A stretch of 64,000 nucleotides of DNA from Sporosarcina luteola (GCF_023715585.1 NZ_JAMBOK010000001.1:1116001-1180000); one strand, 5' to 3'; counted from the stretch's first letter, positions 29,630-39,733 are shown. Numbers and translations are program-made. Notes: generated by a model from the sequence alone, not told the origin.

Positions 29630-29794
29630 CGTTATGTCTCCTCCCCGCACACATCATTCCCTTTTCGAAGTGGGAAATCTATGTTACATTTTTGTATAAT
29701 AGAACTAAGTATAATGAAAAGTATTTGAAAAGTCACGTCATTTTTACAAATTGTTAAATTTCGTTAGTAGTTAACGAAAAAGGGGTGTATTATT

Positions 29795-31921
29795 CTGTCG
29801 AAAAAACTTTTCGCACTTGATATCGGCACGCGTTCTGTCGTTGGCATCATCCTGACCGAACAGGAAGGAATTTACCACGTTGCCGATCTCGTCATAGTCG
29901 AACATAAGGAACGCTCGATGATCGATGGGCAAATACATAATATTGTAAGCGTCGCAACTGTTATTTCAGAAATTAAATCTATCCTGGAAGAGCGCCATGG
30001 GAAGCTAGAGAGAGTAAGTGTCGCTGCAGCAGGACGGGCTTTGAAAACGATGGAAGGATCTATGACGATTGATATTGTGGGGAAACCCCTTTTCACTTCC
30101 GAAGATATAAACCGTCTTGAACTGGCAGCGGTACAAGTTGCCCAACAGAAATTACTATCTACAGCAACGACTGCTGACGATTACTACTATTGTGTCGGGT
30201 ATTCGGTTCTTCATTACAAGTTGGATGGTGACGAAATCGGAAGTCTGATCGATCAAGCCGGAAGGTCTGCAACCGCCGAAGTCATTGCGACATTCCTCCC
30301 CCGCGTCGTCGTCGAATCCCTTCTATCCGCGTTAAAGCGTGCAGGACTTGAAATGGAGGCATTGACGCTCGAGCCGATTGCCGCTATTAATGTCCTGATT
30401 CCCCCATCAATGCGCAGGTTGAATGTCGCACTTGTAGATATCGGGGCAGGTACATCGGATATTGCTATTACAGATAATAATACGGTCGTCTCGTATGGCA
30501 TGGTGCCGATCGCGGGCGATGAAATTACAGAGGCGCTCAGCAACCATTTTCTTCTCGATTTTCCGGTAGCTGAAAGTGCAAAACGTTCACTGTCAACAAA
30601 TGAAAAAATTACCATTTTGGATATCCTTGGATTTGAACAGCAAGTGCCTTCAGCGGAAGTGGTTGCAATCATCAAGCCTGCAATCGACAAGTTAGCGTCG
30701 AGTATCGCTGATGAAATCATAAGGCTCAATAACAATAAATCGCCGCAAGCCGTCATGGTTGTCGGGGGAGGAAGCCTTACACCTCTTCTGCCAAAGGAAT
30801 TGAGCAGCCGGCTTGATTTGCCTGAGAACCGTGTCGGAATCCGTGCACTTGATGCGTTGTCGGATATCACTTTGTCAGACGGCATCGTTTCCACCCCTGC
30901 ACTTGTCACACCAATCGGCATCGCTATTGCAGCGAGAAGAGCACCGATCCATTACATGTCGGTCAATGTCAATGAAAAGACAATCCGCTTATTTGAACTG
31001 AAAGAGATGACAGTCGGCGATGCATTGCTCGCCGCAAATATTAAAGCAAGACAACTCTACGGAAAGCCAGGGATGGGAATGTCAATGACTTTGAACGGCG
31101 AGCTCATGACGATCCCTGGTGAACACGGTAGATCAGCCAAAATAGTATTGAACGGTAATCCTGCAAGCACGAAAGATTTGATTGCGAATGGCGATGAAAT
31201 TACGTTAGAACGCGGCAAGGACGGAAAAGATGCTTCCCTCACCATTCGTGAACTGATCGGTGACATTCGTCCATTCGAAGTGACTGTCAATGGAAATAAG
31301 CATACGATTGTGCCGACTATCGAGTGCAACGGCGAGCCGGTTGAGCTCGATGCGGCTATTCATGATAGGGACCAAGTCGTATATTCCCATTCCACAAAAC
31401 TGAATGACGTGCTCTCAGAAATCAACATCGAAACGTCCAGCCCTTTTGAAGTGTACATAAATAACAAACGAATTCTCCTGGAAGACTGGTCTACTACATT
31501 CTTACTAAACGATTTGCCGGTTACCCCTCAGCATCCCCTTAAAGATGGGGATGTAGTCCAGTTCGAGGCGCATGCTTCACCGACAGTCGGGGAAGTTATT
31601 TCTTCCCTGGATCAGCCAACTCGATCGGTCGCCTCCATTACATTCAACGGGCAGCCCGTAACGATTACAGACAGCGGGTCTTCTATTCTATTGAATGGTC
31701 GGCGAGTGGACAATTCAGCCAAAGTACTTTCTGGAGATCGGCTTTCGATAGAGGAAACGGTTCACCGTCCATTTTTATTCAGTGACATCTTCCTATTCAT
31801 CGACTATTCTTTGCCGACGACGGCACCCACTTCCTATCAGCTGCTGCGCAACGGAGAACCGATCGGATTCAATGATCCCATCTTCAGCGGAGATGCATTG
31901 GAAATCAAGTTTAGCTCATGA
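29795..31921 (+). CDS. FtsA-like actin-fold ATPase with C-terminal beta-grasp-like repeats; non-ATG start
   Basis: About 708 aa if it starts at CTG 29795 (AAGGGGTG ends 7 nt upstream). Reading upstream of the first ATG (29918) gives SKKLFALDIGTRSVVGIILT, whose LDIGTRSVVG is the actin-fold phosphate-1 motif, so the protein must begin before that ATG; no ATG, GTG or TTG exists in frame between the upstream stop (29768) and 29918. An SHS2/1C-like insertion follows, then phosphate-2 VALVDIGAGTSDIAI (about residues 211-225) and the adenosine motif VMVVGGGSLTPLLP (about 320-333). From about residue 390 the sequence becomes a series of small units with hNG(E/Q)P and (D/S)GD motifs. FtsA's C-terminal membrane helix is not seen. 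Monocistronic. A division role is inferred from family only. Confidence 0.85.
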   Translation: MSKKLFALDIGTRSVVGIILTEQEGIYHVADLVIVEHKERSMIDGQIHNIVSVATVISEIKSILEERHGKLERVSVAAAGRALKTMEGSMTIDIVGKPLFTSEDINRLELAAVQVAQQKLLSTATTADDYYYCVGYSVLHYKLDGDEIGSLIDQAGRSATAEVIATFLPRVVVESLLSALKRAGLEMEALTLEPIAAINVLIPPSMRRLNVALVDIGAGTSDIAITDNNTVVSYGMVPIAGDEITEALSNHFLLDFPVAESAKRSLSTNEKITILDILGFEQQVPSAEVVAIIKPAIDKLASSIADEIIRLNNNKSPQAVMVVGGGSLTPLLPKELSSRLDLPENRVGIRALDALSDITLSDGIVSTPALVTPIGIAIAARRAPIHYMSVNVNEKTIRLFELKEMTVGDALLAANIKARQLYGKPGMGMSMTLNGELMTIPGEHGRSAKIVLNGNPASTKDLIANGDEITLERGKDGKDASLTIRELIGDIRPFEVTVNGNKHTIVPTIECNGEPVELDAAIHDRDQVVYSHSTKLNDVLSEINIETSSPFEVYINNKRILLEDWSTTFLLNDLPVTPQHPLKDGDVVQFEAHASPTVGEVISSLDQPTRSVASITFNGQPVTITDSGSSILLNGRRVDNSAKVLSGDRLSIEETVHRPFLFSDIFLFIDYSLPTTAPTSYQLLRNGEPIGFNDPIFSGDALEIKFSS

Positions 31922-31933
31922 ATTGCCTATGCT

Positions 31934-31979
31934 AAAAAGCCAGACAGCCGCTTCATTAAGGGCTGTCTGGCTCTTTTAA
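31934..31979. terminator. Terminator after the FtsA-like gene
   Basis: AAAAAGCCAGACAGCC / GGCTGTCTGGCTCTTTT with an 11-nt loop; lies between convergent genes (ytxH on the other strand) and can act both ways. Confidence 0.92.
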
Positions 31980-31981
31980 AT

Positions 31982-32620
31982 TCACTTTTCTTTCTCTACG
32001 GAAATATGGTTTTGGTTCACATTCTTTTCTTGACCATAATTCTCGCTATTGTCATAGGAAACATCACTGTTCCCTGTAGTTACATCCTCAGCGGCTTGTT
32101 TGTCCTGCTCCGCTGTAGATCCCGCAAAATCGATTGCTTCCTCCCCTTCGGAAGAGGCTGTACCATCGTCCATAGGGACCGACGTTTTATTTGCCATCGA
32201 TTTCACTTTGTCCACAATCTGACCGGATTGCTCCTGAATTGATTTCGTCAGTCCATCCGTCTTCTCCTTTGCAACCGAAGTGATTTCCGTTGCTTTATCC
32301 TTCGCAACTGCACTCAATTCGATTCCTCTATTCTTCAGATGAACCGCCTGCTCCGAAAAATCGTCGCGCATTTCCCTGCCCGTCTTCGGTGCTAGGAATA
32401 ATGCCGCGGCAGCGCCGATAACGCCTCCTACCAGCGCGCCCAAAAGAAAGCTCCCCGCCCCAGTATCGTCCTCATCATAGAAATCATCCGTATTGGAACG
32501 GTATGGATAGTTGACAGGCAAGTGGGAAGGTTCACCGAAAGTGTTCTTATACTCCTGGTTCCCGTAATATTGGTGATCATAATGAGCGTCATTATAGTTC
32601 GGTTTCATTTTATCAGTCAT
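31982..32620 (-). CDS. ytxH: YtxH-family general stress protein
   Basis: 212 aa, longer than the roughly 151-aa B. subtilis protein. Start MTDKMKPNYN behind GGAGGAATTCAC; the longer frame runs back into ytxG and is rejected. An acidic, Tyr-rich N-terminus leads to the YtxH glycine-zipper membrane segment FLLGALVGGVIGAAAALFLAPKTGREMRDDF, then amphipathic repeats (AVAKDKATEITSVAKEKTDGL) and an acidic tail. Second gene of ytxGH, which in B. subtilis belongs to the sigma-B stress regulon. Molecular function unknown. Confidence 0.9.
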   Translation of the reverse strand: MTDKMKPNYNDAHYDHQYYGNQEYKNTFGEPSHLPVNYPYRSNTDDFYDEDDTGAGSFLLGALVGGVIGAAAALFLAPKTGREMRDDFSEQAVHLKNRGIELSAVAKDKATEITSVAKEKTDGLTKSIQEQSGQIVDKVKSMANKTSVPMDDGTASSEGEEAIDFAGSTAEQDKQAAEDVTTGNSDVSYDNSENYGQEKNVNQNHISVEKEK

Positions 32621-32658
32621 GTGAATTCCTCCAGTATGTTTTTTTCTAACGCGTGAGA

Positions 32659-33144
32659 TCAGCGTCCGTCCGGGCTTGGCAAACGCTTCTGCCCCTTGTC
32701 CGGTTGATAAACAGTCCAGCCTGATGATCTTTCCGTTTTCATATCTTTCACTTTCCCGATAATGCCGAATGCGACGTTGCTCCATTGAACAACTTGGGCT
32801 ATTTTATCACTGTTCTTCTCGGCTTCAACAGTGATCGAATTGGTGACTCTGCGAACTGAATTGTTCAAATCGCTGACAGAGTTCCCTACCCCTTTCACCG
32901 CCTCTACGACAGTGTTCAATTTTTCGGATTTCTCCTGAATATCCTCGGCAAGGGCATTTGTCTTATTAAGGAGTTCAGTCGTTTCAGACGTGACCCCTTC
33001 CAACTGGTTCGTCAAGCCATCCAATGTTTCGGAAACGCTTCGTAATGTCGTTTTCAATGAACCTAATGTCATTGCAAGGCTGATACATAAAATCAAAAAT
33101 GCTATTGCGGCAACAATGGCAGCAATGTACAGTAAAACTTCCAT
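32659..33144 (-). CDS. ytxG: YtxG, DUF948 membrane protein
   Basis: 161 aa. Start MEVLLYIAAIVAAI behind GGGAGGAGG; the long upstream frame overlaps the promoter and is discarded. One N-terminal transmembrane helix is followed by a heptad-like region (LRSVSETLDGLTNQLEGVTSETTELLNKTNAL) typical of DUF948 proteins, then a basic tail. Precedes ytxH by 38 bp. A sigma-B-type promoter lies just upstream. Confidence 0.9.
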   Translation of the reverse strand: MEVLLYIAAIVAAIAFLILCISLAMTLGSLKTTLRSVSETLDGLTNQLEGVTSETTELLNKTNALAEDIQEKSEKLNTVVEAVKGVGNSVSDLNNSVRRVTNSITVEAEKNSDKIAQVVQWSNVAFGIIGKVKDMKTERSSGWTVYQPDKGQKRLPSPDGR

Positions 33145-33181
33145 GGCAATCCTCCTCCCGATGAACATACATAAGTAATTT

Positions 33182-33207
33182 CTACCCTTTAAAGTAGGCA
33201 AATAAAC
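33182..33207 (-). promoter_or_regulatory. Sigma-B-type stress promoter of ytxGH
   Basis: Minus-strand GTTTAT, 14-nt spacer, GGGTAG, closely matching the sigma-B consensus (GTTTaa - N12-15 - GGGtat), 38 nt before the ytxG start. Confidence 0.75.
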
Positions 33208-33386
33208 TTCGCCTACTCTAACCTTTTTCGACATCCTTTGCAAAAATCCTTCATTTTTTCCGAAATAAAATATTTCTGGATAATGTGTATACTGTTTAGG
33301 CATGATTGGAAATAGTATTAAATCTAACTCAAATGCTGGGTGATGTGATTTGCACATCACCCTTGTACCTTAGAATTTTCTATATT

Positions 33387-33450
33387 AAAAAAAGACCATA
33401 GACAAACAAATAGACAAACACCAGTATTTCCGGTGTTTGTCTATGGTCTG
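33387..33450 (-). terminator. murC terminator with a duplicated 3' arm
   Basis: Minus strand: AGACCATAGACAAACACC can pair with the near arm GGTGTTTGTCTA or with the far arm TTTGTCTATGGTCT, which is followed by TTTTTTT. TTTGTCTAT occurs twice, 12 nt apart, so two overlapping stems compete. Confidence 0.75.
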
Positions 33451-33470
33451 ACAGCTTGATCCCAGGTGGA

Positions 33471-34784
33471 TCAGGCTGTTTCTTCTTTCTTCGTATGTTC
33501 GGCGAAGACGTTCAAATACTTCTGGATGTCGCCAGCGCCCATGAAGAGGTACACTGCATTTCCATGCTCATCAAGGTCTTCGATATTCCCTAGTTCAAGG
33601 TGTTTTGCACCAGGGATTTTGCCAATGAGGTCATCAATCGTCAAATTGCCTGATTGCTCACGCGCAGAACCGAAGATGTCACATAGATAGACATGATCTG
33701 ACGCCGCAAGACTGTCGGCAAACTGCTCCAGCAATGCCGCGGTACGCGTGAACGTATGCGGCTGGAAGATCGCAACGATTTCTTTCTCGGGATATTTCTG
33801 CCTCGCAGATTGCAATGTTGCCTTGATTTCCGTCGGATGATGGGCATAATCGTCGACGATAATCCGCCCAAAAGATTCCTTCACAGTAAAGCGTCTTTTC
33901 ACACCATTGAAAGTGGCCAATCTCTCCTCGATGCCATCAACCGGAATGCCTTCGTAATGGCACAGGGCAATGACACCCAAGGAATTCAAGATGCCGTGGT
34001 CGCCCGACAATGCGATAGTGAATGAATGGAAGAATTCATTTCGTACATATACATCAAATGTGGCACCCTTTTCGGATTTCACGATGTTTTTTGCAGAGAA
34101 GTCATTTATTTCATCAAATCCGTAATAGACGACTGGGACGTTCGCTTTAATCTGCTGTAAATGAATATCATCTCCACAGGCAATGATAGCCTTCTTCACA
34201 CGTAACGCCATTTGGCCGAATGCATCCAACACATCATCCAAATCCTTAAAGTAATCCGGATGATCAAAATCAATATTTGTCATGATGGCGTAGTCAGGCT
34301 CGTAGGCTAGGAAATGGCGTTTGTATTCACACGCTTCAAAAACGAAGTATTCACTGTCCTCGACACCTCTGCCAGTACCATCACCGATAAGGAAAGATGT
34401 CGGAGCATTCCCGGAAAGGACATGCGCAAGCAACCCGGTCGTAGATGTCTTTCCATGGGAACCCGTAACACCCACTGAAATGAATTTCTCCATGTATTTG
34501 CCTAAAAAGTCATGGTAGCGTATTACTTCAACACCCAATTCATGTGCTCTTTCAATTTCTGGGTGACTATCAGGGAATGCATTCCCTGCGATGACAGTCA
34601 TTCCGGGCTTAATATTATTTTCATTAAAAGGTAAAATCGTTATAGCTCTTTCATGCAATGGGTCTTCCGTAAAGAAATATTTCTCCACATCCGAGCCTTG
34701 CACTGCATATGCTGAATCGTGAAGGATCTGTGCAAGGGAACTCATCCCGGATCCTTTGATTCCTATAAAATGGTACAATGTCAT
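33471..34784 (-). CDS. murC: UDP-N-acetylmuramate--L-alanine ligase
   Basis: 437-aa Mur ligase that adds L-Ala to UDP-MurNAc. [21 protein letters not shown] carries the N-terminal UDP-binding glycine loop, [21 protein letters not shown] the ATP P-loop, followed by [10 protein letters not shown] and [12 protein letters not shown]. Start at 34784, with GGAGG 7 nt upstream; the 53 upstream codons in frame are not supported. In B. subtilis murC also sits between sftA and ytxG. Confidence 0.96.
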   Translation of the reverse strand: MTLYHFIGIKGSGMSSLAQILHDSAYAVQGSDVEKYFFTEDPLHERAITILPFNENNIKPGMTVIAGNAFPDSHPEIERAHELGVEVIRYHDFLGKYMEKFISVGVTGSHGKTSTTGLLAHVLSGNAPTSFLIGDGTGRGVEDSEYFVFEACEYKRHFLAYEPDYAIMTNIDFDHPDYFKDLDDVLDAFGQMALRVKKAIIACGDDIHLQQIKANVPVVYYGFDEINDFSAKNIVKSEKGATFDVYVRNEFFHSFTIALSGDHGILNSLGVIALCHYEGIPVDGIEERLATFNGVKRRFTVKESFGRIIVDDYAHHPTEIKATLQSARQKYPEKEIVAIFQPHTFTRTAALLEQFADSLAASDHVYLCDIFGSAREQSGNLTIDDLIGKIPGAKHLELGNIEDLDEHGNAVYLFMGAGDIQKYLNVFAEHTKKEETA

Positions 34785-34914
34785 AATGCAACCTCCCGGG
34801 ATCATAGCTGTTCCCACATTCTGGTTCTTCGGCTGTTTGGAATGGCCGATTCCCCAGTCATTTTTAGTATTTTCTACTCCCGATTCCACTTCATAAGAAT
34901 CGTCTATCATGTTT

Positions 34915-37500
34915 TCACATTTCATTAGGCTTTTCATTGCCATTCAAAAAATAATCTAATTCACTTTCGGACAAATAGACTTCCCGTGCTTTACTTCCCC
35001 TTTGTTCGGAAATGAAACCTAGTTTTTCCATCCGGTCCATCAATTTAGCAGCACGGTTATAACCGATACTGAAGTTACGCTGCAATAGAGACGTTGAAGC
35101 ACTGCCTTGATCAATAATGAATTGGCATGCTTCTGCAAATAAAGGATCAGTTTCCTCTTCTTCCATTGTGTTTGCCAATAAATCCTCTTGACCGAACAGG
35201 TAGTCCGGCTCTGCTTCGTTTTGAACGTGTTCTATTATACGTTCAATTTCAGCATCCGTGACAAATGTACCTTGCAGCCGCACCGCTGAAGATTGACCGT
35301 TACCGAGATAAAGCATATCGCCTTTCCCAAGCAGCCTTTCAGCTCCCGGTGTATCGATAATTGTCCGAGAGTCGATTTGAGAGGAAACGGAAAACGCTAT
35401 GCGTGTCGGTACATTCGCCTTGATCGTCCCGGTGATGACATCAACCGAAGGGCGCTGTGTAGCAATGATCAAATGAATTCCGCAAGCCCTTGCTTTTTGG
35501 GTGATCCGGCTGATCGATACTTCCACGTCAGCTGGAGCCATCATCATCAGGTCCGCCAGCTCGTCAATGACGATGAGAAGATACGGCATCTTCAGAGAGA
35601 ATTTCCTGTCCTTTTCTGCCATTTCATTATAACGCTCAATATTCCTAGCGCCAACATGGGCAAACAGTTCATACCGGCGTTCCATTTCTCCGACCGCCCA
35701 TTTCAATGCAGCAGTCGCGGCCTTCACATCGGTGATGACCGGGCTCAATAAATGAGGAATCCCGTTGAATGGCGCAAGTTCCACCATTTTCGGATCGATC
35801 AGCAGCATTTTCAAATCAGCAGGTGAAGCTTTATATAATAGACTGATCAGGATCGAATTGATGCACACCGATTTACCGGAACCGGTTGCACCGGCAATCA
35901 TTCCATGCGGCATCTTTCGTAAATCCAGAGTTACAGGTTCACCCGTCAGGCTAAGTCCAAGTACCGCCTCCAGAGGAGATTCCGAATCTTGGAAGCGTTT
36001 TGTTTCAATCACTTCCGAAATCCGGACGGCCCTTGGCTTCCGGTTCGGGATTTCGATTCCAATGGAACTGGTCCCGGGAATCGGCGCCTGGATTCGGATA
36101 TCTTCAGCTGCCAGTGCCAATTTCAAGTCATCGGTCAGATTTCTGACCTTGCTCACTTTCGTTCCGTGCCCCACCGTCAATTCAAATCTTGTAACGGTTG
36201 GTCCTTGCACCGCCTCAATGACATTTGCCTGCACGGCGAAATAGGAAAGTGCCTCTTCAAGCTTATCAGACTGAGACTGAAGCCATTCCGTGTCTTCTAC
36301 ATGTTCTTCAGGTTGTATAAGAAAGCTTTTCGAAGGGAATGCATAATAAGGTTGTTCTTCCAGGTCTTCGTCCGGCTCCTCAGGTGTTGTGATGTCCAAA
36401 GCCGGTTCTGTTCGAATCGGATCTTTTTTTGTGGAATCAAGGGCAGGCTGACTGTTGGCTTTTTTTGCACGTTCTTCGAATTTCAGCTTATCATTTTTCA
36501 ACATAAGGACATTAAAAGGCACAATACTTTCTTTCTTCTGTTCAGGAACAGGTACTGGCTCTCTCACTTCTTCAATTACTGGTTCCGGAGCGGATGAGGG
36601 CTCTATGATTTCCTCGTTCAACGCTTCTTCAGTGGATGCAGGGAATTCTTCTTCAGCTATCCCTTCTGAATCACTTGAAGCCTCAAACTCTTCTTCCACT
36701 GCTGGATCAGACATTTCACTGATTTGCCATTCCTGCTCAGCGGCATTCGGTTCCGTGTCTACTTCCATCTCATCCGGTTCTGGGGATTCCTTTTCTACCA
36801 GTTCACCAATTTTCGTTTCGACTATCATTTCTTTATCCGAAGTATGTGCCTGATCATCTAAATCAATGCGATGAATTTCATCTTCTGCAATTGATTGTTC
36901 AATAATTGGTTCGACAACTTTTTGTTCAGCTTCCGGTTCTATTCGGAGTGGATCCGGAGTTTCAACGGATTCCGTTTCCACATCTTCTCCTTGAATGGCA
37001 TCGAACTGATCTTTTTTCGGCCTTGAATAGCCATAAACCGGTGATGGCACCTCCGTAGGAGTGAAGGGACGGTTACTCCGTTTCTGTATAATTGTCTTTT
37101 TGTTCGTCTCAGTTTCGTCAGCTTGCACCTTTTTCGCTTTCGGCGCTGGCACAGATTTCATTTCTTGTTTTGTATTGTATTTCATTGGGGCAGTTGCCCG
37201 GTGTATAGTCGGTTTCTCATTTCCACCTGGCCATCTTTCATTTTTATATAACGGCACAGGTGTGAAATCATCATCATTAAGTTCAGTGACTAAATTGTCC
37301 GCTTTCCTTCGCTCGTTTTCCGGGTCCGGTTCCCACCCATAGATTTCAGCATCGGTTATGATTGGAAAACGGAAAGCCGGCTTTTCGGCTTGTTCTTGCT
37401 CTCTATTTTCTTCGTACTCAATTTCTTCAAATGTTTCTTCGAATTCTTCATTTTTATCTGTTTCAAATATACGGTTCATCATTTTTTTAATCCAAGTCAA
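34915..37500 (-). CDS. sftA: DNA translocase SftA (soluble FtsK/SpoIIIE family)
   Basis: About 861 aa. Start set at TTG 37500 ([12 protein letters not shown]), after AGAGTGA, because no ribosome site precedes the ATG at 37527. A long, acidic, low-complexity linker (about residues 30-400) replaces the four transmembrane helices of SpoIIIE, so the protein is cytosolic, like B. subtilis SftA. The motor domain holds Walker [17 protein letters not shown] and Walker [14 protein letters not shown], and the C-terminal winged-helix gamma domain ([24 protein letters not shown]) reads DNA polarity. It moves chromosome arms away from the closing septum. Confidence 0.94.
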   Translation of the reverse strand: MTWIKKMMNRIFETDKNEEFEETFEEIEYEENREQEQAEKPAFRFPIITDAEIYGWEPDPENERRKADNLVTELNDDDFTPVPLYKNERWPGGNEKPTIHRATAPMKYNTKQEMKSVPAPKAKKVQADETETNKKTIIQKRSNRPFTPTEVPSPVYGYSRPKKDQFDAIQGEDVETESVETPDPLRIEPEAEQKVVEPIIEQSIAEDEIHRIDLDDQAHTSDKEMIVETKIGELVEKESPEPDEMEVDTEPNAAEQEWQISEMSDPAVEEEFEASSDSEGIAEEEFPASTEEALNEEIIEPSSAPEPVIEEVREPVPVPEQKKESIVPFNVLMLKNDKLKFEERAKKANSQPALDSTKKDPIRTEPALDITTPEEPDEDLEEQPYYAFPSKSFLIQPEEHVEDTEWLQSQSDKLEEALSYFAVQANVIEAVQGPTVTRFELTVGHGTKVSKVRNLTDDLKLALAAEDIRIQAPIPGTSSIGIEIPNRKPRAVRISEVIETKRFQDSESPLEAVLGLSLTGEPVTLDLRKMPHGMIAGATGSGKSVCINSILISLLYKASPADLKMLLIDPKMVELAPFNGIPHLLSPVITDVKAATAALKWAVGEMERRYELFAHVGARNIERYNEMAEKDRKFSLKMPYLLIVIDELADLMMMAPADVEVSISRITQKARACGIHLIIATQRPSVDVITGTIKANVPTRIAFSVSSQIDSRTIIDTPGAERLLGKGDMLYLGNGQSSAVRLQGTFVTDAEIERIIEHVQNEAEPDYLFGQEDLLANTMEEEETDPLFAEACQFIIDQGSASTSLLQRNFSIGYNRAAKLMDRMEKLGFISEQRGSKAREVYLSESELDYFLNGNEKPNEM

Positions 37501-37577
37501 ATCTATCACTCTTTTCAAGTCGATCATTCTATTTTAGCAGGTTTTCATCGATTAAATCAATCAGATGGCCAAAATAA

Positions 37578-37609
37578 GAAAAACGTACTGTTTTGGACAG
37601 TACGTTTTT
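37578..37609 (-). terminator. Terminator after ytpR
   Basis: Minus-strand AAAAAACGTACTG / CAGTACGTTTTT with an 8-nt loop; separates ytpQR from sftA and could also act on the plus strand. Confidence 0.9.
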
Positions 37610-37614
37610 TAATA

Positions 37615-38220
37615 TCAAGCTGTAAAAGGTTCACCGGGCGTTGCATCTTCGGCAAGGACCATAATCCCTTTTTCAGCAGGAGCATCTGGAATGCCAAGTT
37701 CTTTCGCTGAACAGATCATCCCTGATGAAGCGATTCCCCTTAGCTCCGCATCTCTTATGACCATTCCAGATGGCATGACTGCCCCCACTTTTGCTACGAC
37801 AACCTTTTGTCCCTCTTCGACATTAGGCGCTCCGCAGACGATTTGCAAAGTTTCATTCCCGACTTCTACCTTGCATACGCTTAGTTTATCTGCATTCGGG
37901 TGTTTTTCTTTAGCTGCAACGTGGCCGACCACGAACTTCGGGGAGAAATCTACATCTAATTCAAACTCCACCCCATTGGCTTTAAGTGCCTCCTGCAGTT
38001 GCCCGACAATCTCTTCAGTCGTTTCAATTTGTCCGTCCTTTTCCGGCTTCACGTAGCTCGATGCATGGAAGACGTTGAATGCTGCCACTTTACCCGTCGC
38101 TGCATCTTTAATAAGTGTGATATCCTTCTTGCTTTCAATTTCTCTATCTTGCGGGCGTTCTGTCGTCATTTGAACGAGGAGTACATCGCCAACTCCATTT
38201 TGATTGTAAAAAATATTCAT
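37615..38220 (-). CDS. ytpR: YtpR, tRNA-binding (EMAPII/OB-fold) protein
   Basis: 201 aa. The N-terminal half is a YtpR-specific domain. The C-terminal half is the OB-fold tRNA-binding domain also found at the start of PheRS beta ([65 protein letters not shown]). ATG overlaps the ytpQ stop by four bases (ATGA), so translation is coupled. The exact role is unknown; RNA binding is inferred from the domain. Confidence 0.92.
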   Translation of the reverse strand: MNIFYNQNGVGDVLLVQMTTERPQDREIESKKDITLIKDAATGKVAAFNVFHASSYVKPEKDGQIETTEEIVGQLQEALKANGVEFELDVDFSPKFVVGHVAAKEKHPNADKLSVCKVEVGNETLQIVCGAPNVEEGQKVVVAKVGAVMPSGMVIRDAELRGIASSGMICSAKELGIPDAPAEKGIMVLAEDATPGEPFTA

Positions 38221-39035
38221 TTCTTTTTACCTTCCTTTCGGGCAACCCGATTTTTCGCCATAATGAAAATCGGTTCCAATTTACCATCTTCATAGATGAA
38301 TGACAAGGAGGTGACAGGCACTGCCCCTACCGTGAAAAATTGCATGGTCATTTGGGCAAGTACGTCATACCCCGTATCATTCCGGATGTCGCCAATGATC
38401 AGAACGTCCTGGTGAGGAACCGATACGGTCATATGCCCTTCAATTTTCCCTTCCATTTCCTTCAGGAAGGTTTGATTCAATATACGGCTTGCATCATATC
38501 CGTCATTATTATTAACAAAATAGAAGAAGTTCCCCGCCACTTCATCCTTCTTCATATTCGTTGGCAATGATCTAACTTTAAAGAGGGCTGATTCCATTAT
38601 TTCCGATTCCGTCATGCCAATGGACTCGAGCATTGATTCATCAATCAGACGGTACGTCGTGCCCAAGTCGAGCGCATAGAAAATTCTCGTTTCAGCTGTA
38701 TGGTCTTTCGCTACAAAGCGGTCCCCTGCTTTTGATGTTTGCGGGAAAGAAGTTGAGCGGATGACGGGGTAGATTGCATTTTCTTTTACGAACCCTTCAG
38801 CCTGCTCTCTCTCCATCGCTTTAAACGTTTCGCCGATCGTGTAGACGACTTCATTGATAGCGGCTTCTTTTTTCATTTCATATTTGGCGAGGATTTCCGG
38901 CAAGGAAATATCCATCCCTTTCTTCAGAATGGAATGCTCCAAACGGACCTTATCGGTTTTCCGATCGAAACGCCATTGGAAGTGTTCGGATGGCAGATGC
39001 TCTTTTAATAGTTCCACTAATTTTTGTGAATTCAC
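38217..39035 (-). CDS. ytpQ: YtpQ, DUF1444 protein
   Basis: 272 aa with a GTG start at 39035 behind AAAGGGTGA ([15 protein letters not shown]...); the longer ATG frame has no ribosome site there. DUF1444 proteins are widespread in Bacillales and of unknown function. No transmembrane segment or catalytic motif is obvious. Features seen: [18 protein letters not shown] in the middle and [16 protein letters not shown] at the basic C-terminus. Overlaps ytpR by ATGA, suggesting a joint function. Confidence 0.9.
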   Translation of the reverse strand: MNSQKLVELLKEHLPSEHFQWRFDRKTDKVRLEHSILKKGMDISLPEILAKYEMKKEAAINEVVYTIGETFKAMEREQAEGFVKENAIYPVIRSTSFPQTSKAGDRFVAKDHTAETRIFYALDLGTTYRLIDESMLESIGMTESEIMESALFKVRSLPTNMKKDEVAGNFFYFVNNNDGYDASRILNQTFLKEMEGKIEGHMTVSVPHQDVLIIGDIRNDTGYDVLAQMTMQFFTVGAVPVTSLSFIYEDGKLEPIFIMAKNRVARKEGKKK

Positions 39036-39105
39036 GCACTTCACCCTTTCTTCAAAAATAAACGGCCGCTCGCCGCAAATGCGCCGGGTGACCGAAAGTT
39101 TAAGC

Positions 39106-39621
39106 TTATGAGCCCTGCTCGATGGAGCGTACAATTTCCATCATCTTGCCCATATTCGCTTCAATATTTTTGTTTTTCGTAATGGTCGTTATCTTTATTC
39201 CGCCGACGCTCGCAATGAGCTCCGCCTGATCTTCGCCTTGCCTTAGTACAGAGGAAAAACCAAAATAGCCATCTTCAGTGAACACTTCCTCAAACCGCTC
39301 TTTGTCCTCCGTCTTAGTAGACAATTCATAAAAGAGCCTGCTATCCCTGGACTCATTCGGGTTAATGAAAAGGAGGAATGTTTCATCGCCCTTTTTCAAA
39401 ACGATATTCTGGGCATCGGACTTCTCGTCTATCGTAAATCCGGCCGGTTTATAAAACGAAACGCCATATACTTCATCATTCACATGTTGGTCATGCAATT
39501 GAAAAGCCTCTTTTGCCGCTGCTATGCCTGCTGCCGCTTGTTCTTCAAATGTTTTACCACACGCGGCTAATACTATTATGGATAGGAGTGCCAGGATTAA
39601 GAACTTCCAGAAGCGGAACAT
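39106..39621 (-). CDS. Putative lipoprotein, family not recognised
   Basis: 171 aa. A type II signal peptide MFRFWKFLILALLSIIVLAAC puts the lipid-modified cysteine at residue 21. The mature part is a compact alpha+beta domain (VNDEVYGVSFYKPAGFTIDE, ETFLLFINPNE, SSVLRQGEDQAELIASVGG) without motifs I know. It precedes ytpQ by 70 bp, the place where B. subtilis has the thioredoxin-like ytpP; this protein has no CxxC and is not YtpP. Exported, membrane-anchored location is well supported; function is open. Confidence 0.8.
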   Translation of the reverse strand: MFRFWKFLILALLSIIVLAACGKTFEEQAAAGIAAAKEAFQLHDQHVNDEVYGVSFYKPAGFTIDEKSDAQNIVLKKGDETFLLFINPNESRDSRLFYELSTKTEDKERFEEVFTEDGYFGFSSVLRQGEDQAELIASVGGIKITTITKNKNIEANMGKMMEIVRSIEQGS

Positions 39622-39733
39622 TCAGCTTCCTCCAATCGTACATTATTATTCAGTTACCGCTACCTATTTTATAGATTATCATGTCTATATGCAAATCAAG
39701 CGGTTTACCTTCATACACCTCAGTAAAGGTAAA

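Noticed and set aside
32621-32785. 55-codon N-terminal extension of ytxH
   Set aside because: Overlaps the 3' end of ytxG in another frame; the real start has GGAGG and the family N-terminus.
36455-36853. Ser-rich ORF antisense to sftA
   Set aside because: A shadow of the acidic Glu/Pro linker of SftA, with no independent support.
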